Part shown: piece after piece, positions 5,531 through 6,288 of the stretch | Layout: every line of letters starts with the position of its first letter | Numbering within the stretch: the first letter of the stretch is position 1 | NCBI GenBank assembly: GCA_023415815.1 | Contig: JAEZJL010000397.1 | Span: forward strand, 1 to 6,288 | Source: Bacillota bacterium | Lineage (GTDB): Bacteria > Bacillota > Clostridia > Acetivibrionales > DTU013 | Length of the DNA: 6,288 nucleotides | Direction: 5' to 3' | The notes under the pieces: generated by a model | What the model saw: the letters and a program-made list of their open reading frames with translations, nothing else | Told to the model about the DNA's origin: nothing | Databases searched by the model: none | Program-made: the position numbers and the translations under genes

Positions 5531-6288
5531 CTACACCTTAGGCGCGTATCTCATCCTGTATGAGGTCGGGGTGAGCCCTTCTTGCTTCTTGAAAACCTTG
5601 ATAAAGTAGCCGCAGTCTTCAAAGCCTGTGCTGAGCGATATGCTGATGATCGACGTGTTTGTGTTCTTCAGCATTTCGGCCGCCTTTTTTACCCTGATCT
5701 TATTCACGTAATCGGTGAATTTATCCTTTAACTGCTTTTTAAATATTTTACTGAAGTAGCTCGGGCTGATATTGCACATATTTGCCATATCATTCTGATT
5801 CAGCTTTTTATAATAATTGCCGTGTATATACTCAACCGCCGGAGTAATGACGCTGTTGCCCTGATACTGTGTTTTGTGCAGCACGGCGCTTTCCTTTTCC
5901 AATGTTTTTTTTGTCCTTGCGGGGTATTCCTCCTCGCCGGCGGGGATTTCATTCTTACGGATTATTTCATTCAGCTTGGTTTTTATAATTGCTTCCTCTA
6001 TAATATAATTATTTATTTGAAACAGCATGCACGCGACCGCCTTGACCTTCTCCAGCGACATGACCGGCAGCTTGCCGTAATGCTCGTCCAGAGCGTTTTT
6101 TACCGGTATATCCAGGCTGTGCTGCCGCTGGATGATCTGCTCCAGGTTTTCCTTCTCCTGTCCGTCGTGAATGAGGACCTGCCCTGCCATGACCGCTCCG
6201 AGATATTGATCCTCGACGATGATCGGCACCGCAATGTCGACAATTCCCATATGGCATAAATAGATATAGGGCTGCATCAGCCTCGCCG
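5531..6288 (-). CDS. PocR-domain AraC-family transcriptional regulator (N-terminus cut by window edge)
   Basis: The frame is open to base 6288, so the gene continues upstream; an internal ATG at 6277 is not the start because ...ARLMQPYIYLCHMG is a continuous PocR motif. The visible N-terminal part is a PocR sensory domain, with YIYLCHMGIVDIAVPI and QYLGAVMAGQVL (about 4-35 counting from Met at 6277). A linker (about 105-145) follows. The last 100 residues are an AraC-type DNA-binding domain with two helix-turn-helices: LNQNDMANMCNISPSYFSKI and SIISISLSTGFEDCGYFIKV, ending in the family signature EGLTPTSYR. PocR of Salmonella activates propanediol and cobalamin genes; the ligand here is unknown, since related domains occur in many clostridial regulators. 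No pdu or cob gene is in view. The downstream exported and membrane genes lie 36 bases away on the same strand and may be cotranscribed or controlled by it. Confidence 0.9.
   Translation of the reverse strand, partial: ARLMQPYIYLCHMGIVDIAVPIIVEDQYLGAVMAGQVLIHDGQEKENLEQIIQRQHSLDIPVKNALDEHYGKLPVMSLEKVKAVACMLFQINNYIIEEAIIKTKLNEIIRKNEIPAGEEEYPARTKKTLEKESAVLHKTQYQGNSVITPAVEYIHGNYYKKLNQNDMANMCNISPSYFSKIFKKQLKDKFTDYVNKIRVKKAAEMLKNTNTSIISISLSTGFEDCGYFIKVFKKQEGLTPTSYRMRYAPKV

Overview
The window looks like chromosomal DNA of a Gram-positive anaerobe of the Clostridia. Pointers are strong AGGAGG-type ribosome sites, a TTG start, a tetrahydrofolate riboswitch ahead of an ECF folate S component, a YitT/DUF2179 membrane protein, a PocR-AraC regulator, and a free-standing starch-binding module beside a fused sugar nucleotidyltransferase/phosphomannomutase-like protein. 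By eye the genes are of intermediate GC and the gaps are AT-rich. I see no transposase, phage gene, CRISPR array, tRNA or rRNA. Genus is not assignable from this sequence alone.

Layout. Bases 1-216 (+) hold the last 71 codons of an unrecognised gene. It converges, with 12 bases between stop codons, on a large minus-strand gene (229-2691) made of a sugar-1-phosphate nucleotidyltransferase, a left-handed beta-helix repeat region and a phosphomannomutase-like domain whose catalytic motifs are mostly lost. Across an AT-rich gap (2707-2850), a 109-aa cytosolic CBM25/CBM53-type starch-binding protein (2865-3194) is transcribed divergently. A strong hairpin (3211-3235) separates it from the convergent minus-strand genes that fill the rest of the window.

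The minus-strand series reads, in transcription order: a PocR-AraC regulator cut by the window edge (5531-6288), a small exported protein (5126-5494), a 45-aa single-span membrane protein with a TTG start (4963-5100), a GC-rich hairpin (4914-4952), a YitT-family membrane protein (4017-4874), a promoter (around 3979-4007), a THF riboswitch (3856-3957) with its expression platform, and folT (3242-3763).

How they fit together. The folT unit is clear: folate deficit should release the folT ribosome site and raise folate uptake. The nucleotidyltransferase-like protein and the starch-binding protein share a divergent promoter region, which suggests storage-polysaccharide or cell-envelope sugar metabolism, but the substrate is not readable from sequence. 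The regulator, small exported protein and small membrane protein form a tight cluster of unknown purpose, the least explained part of the window. The most informative observations are the riboswitch with a readable switching mechanism, the eroded mutase domain, and the pair of short orphan genes behind a PocR-type sensor.
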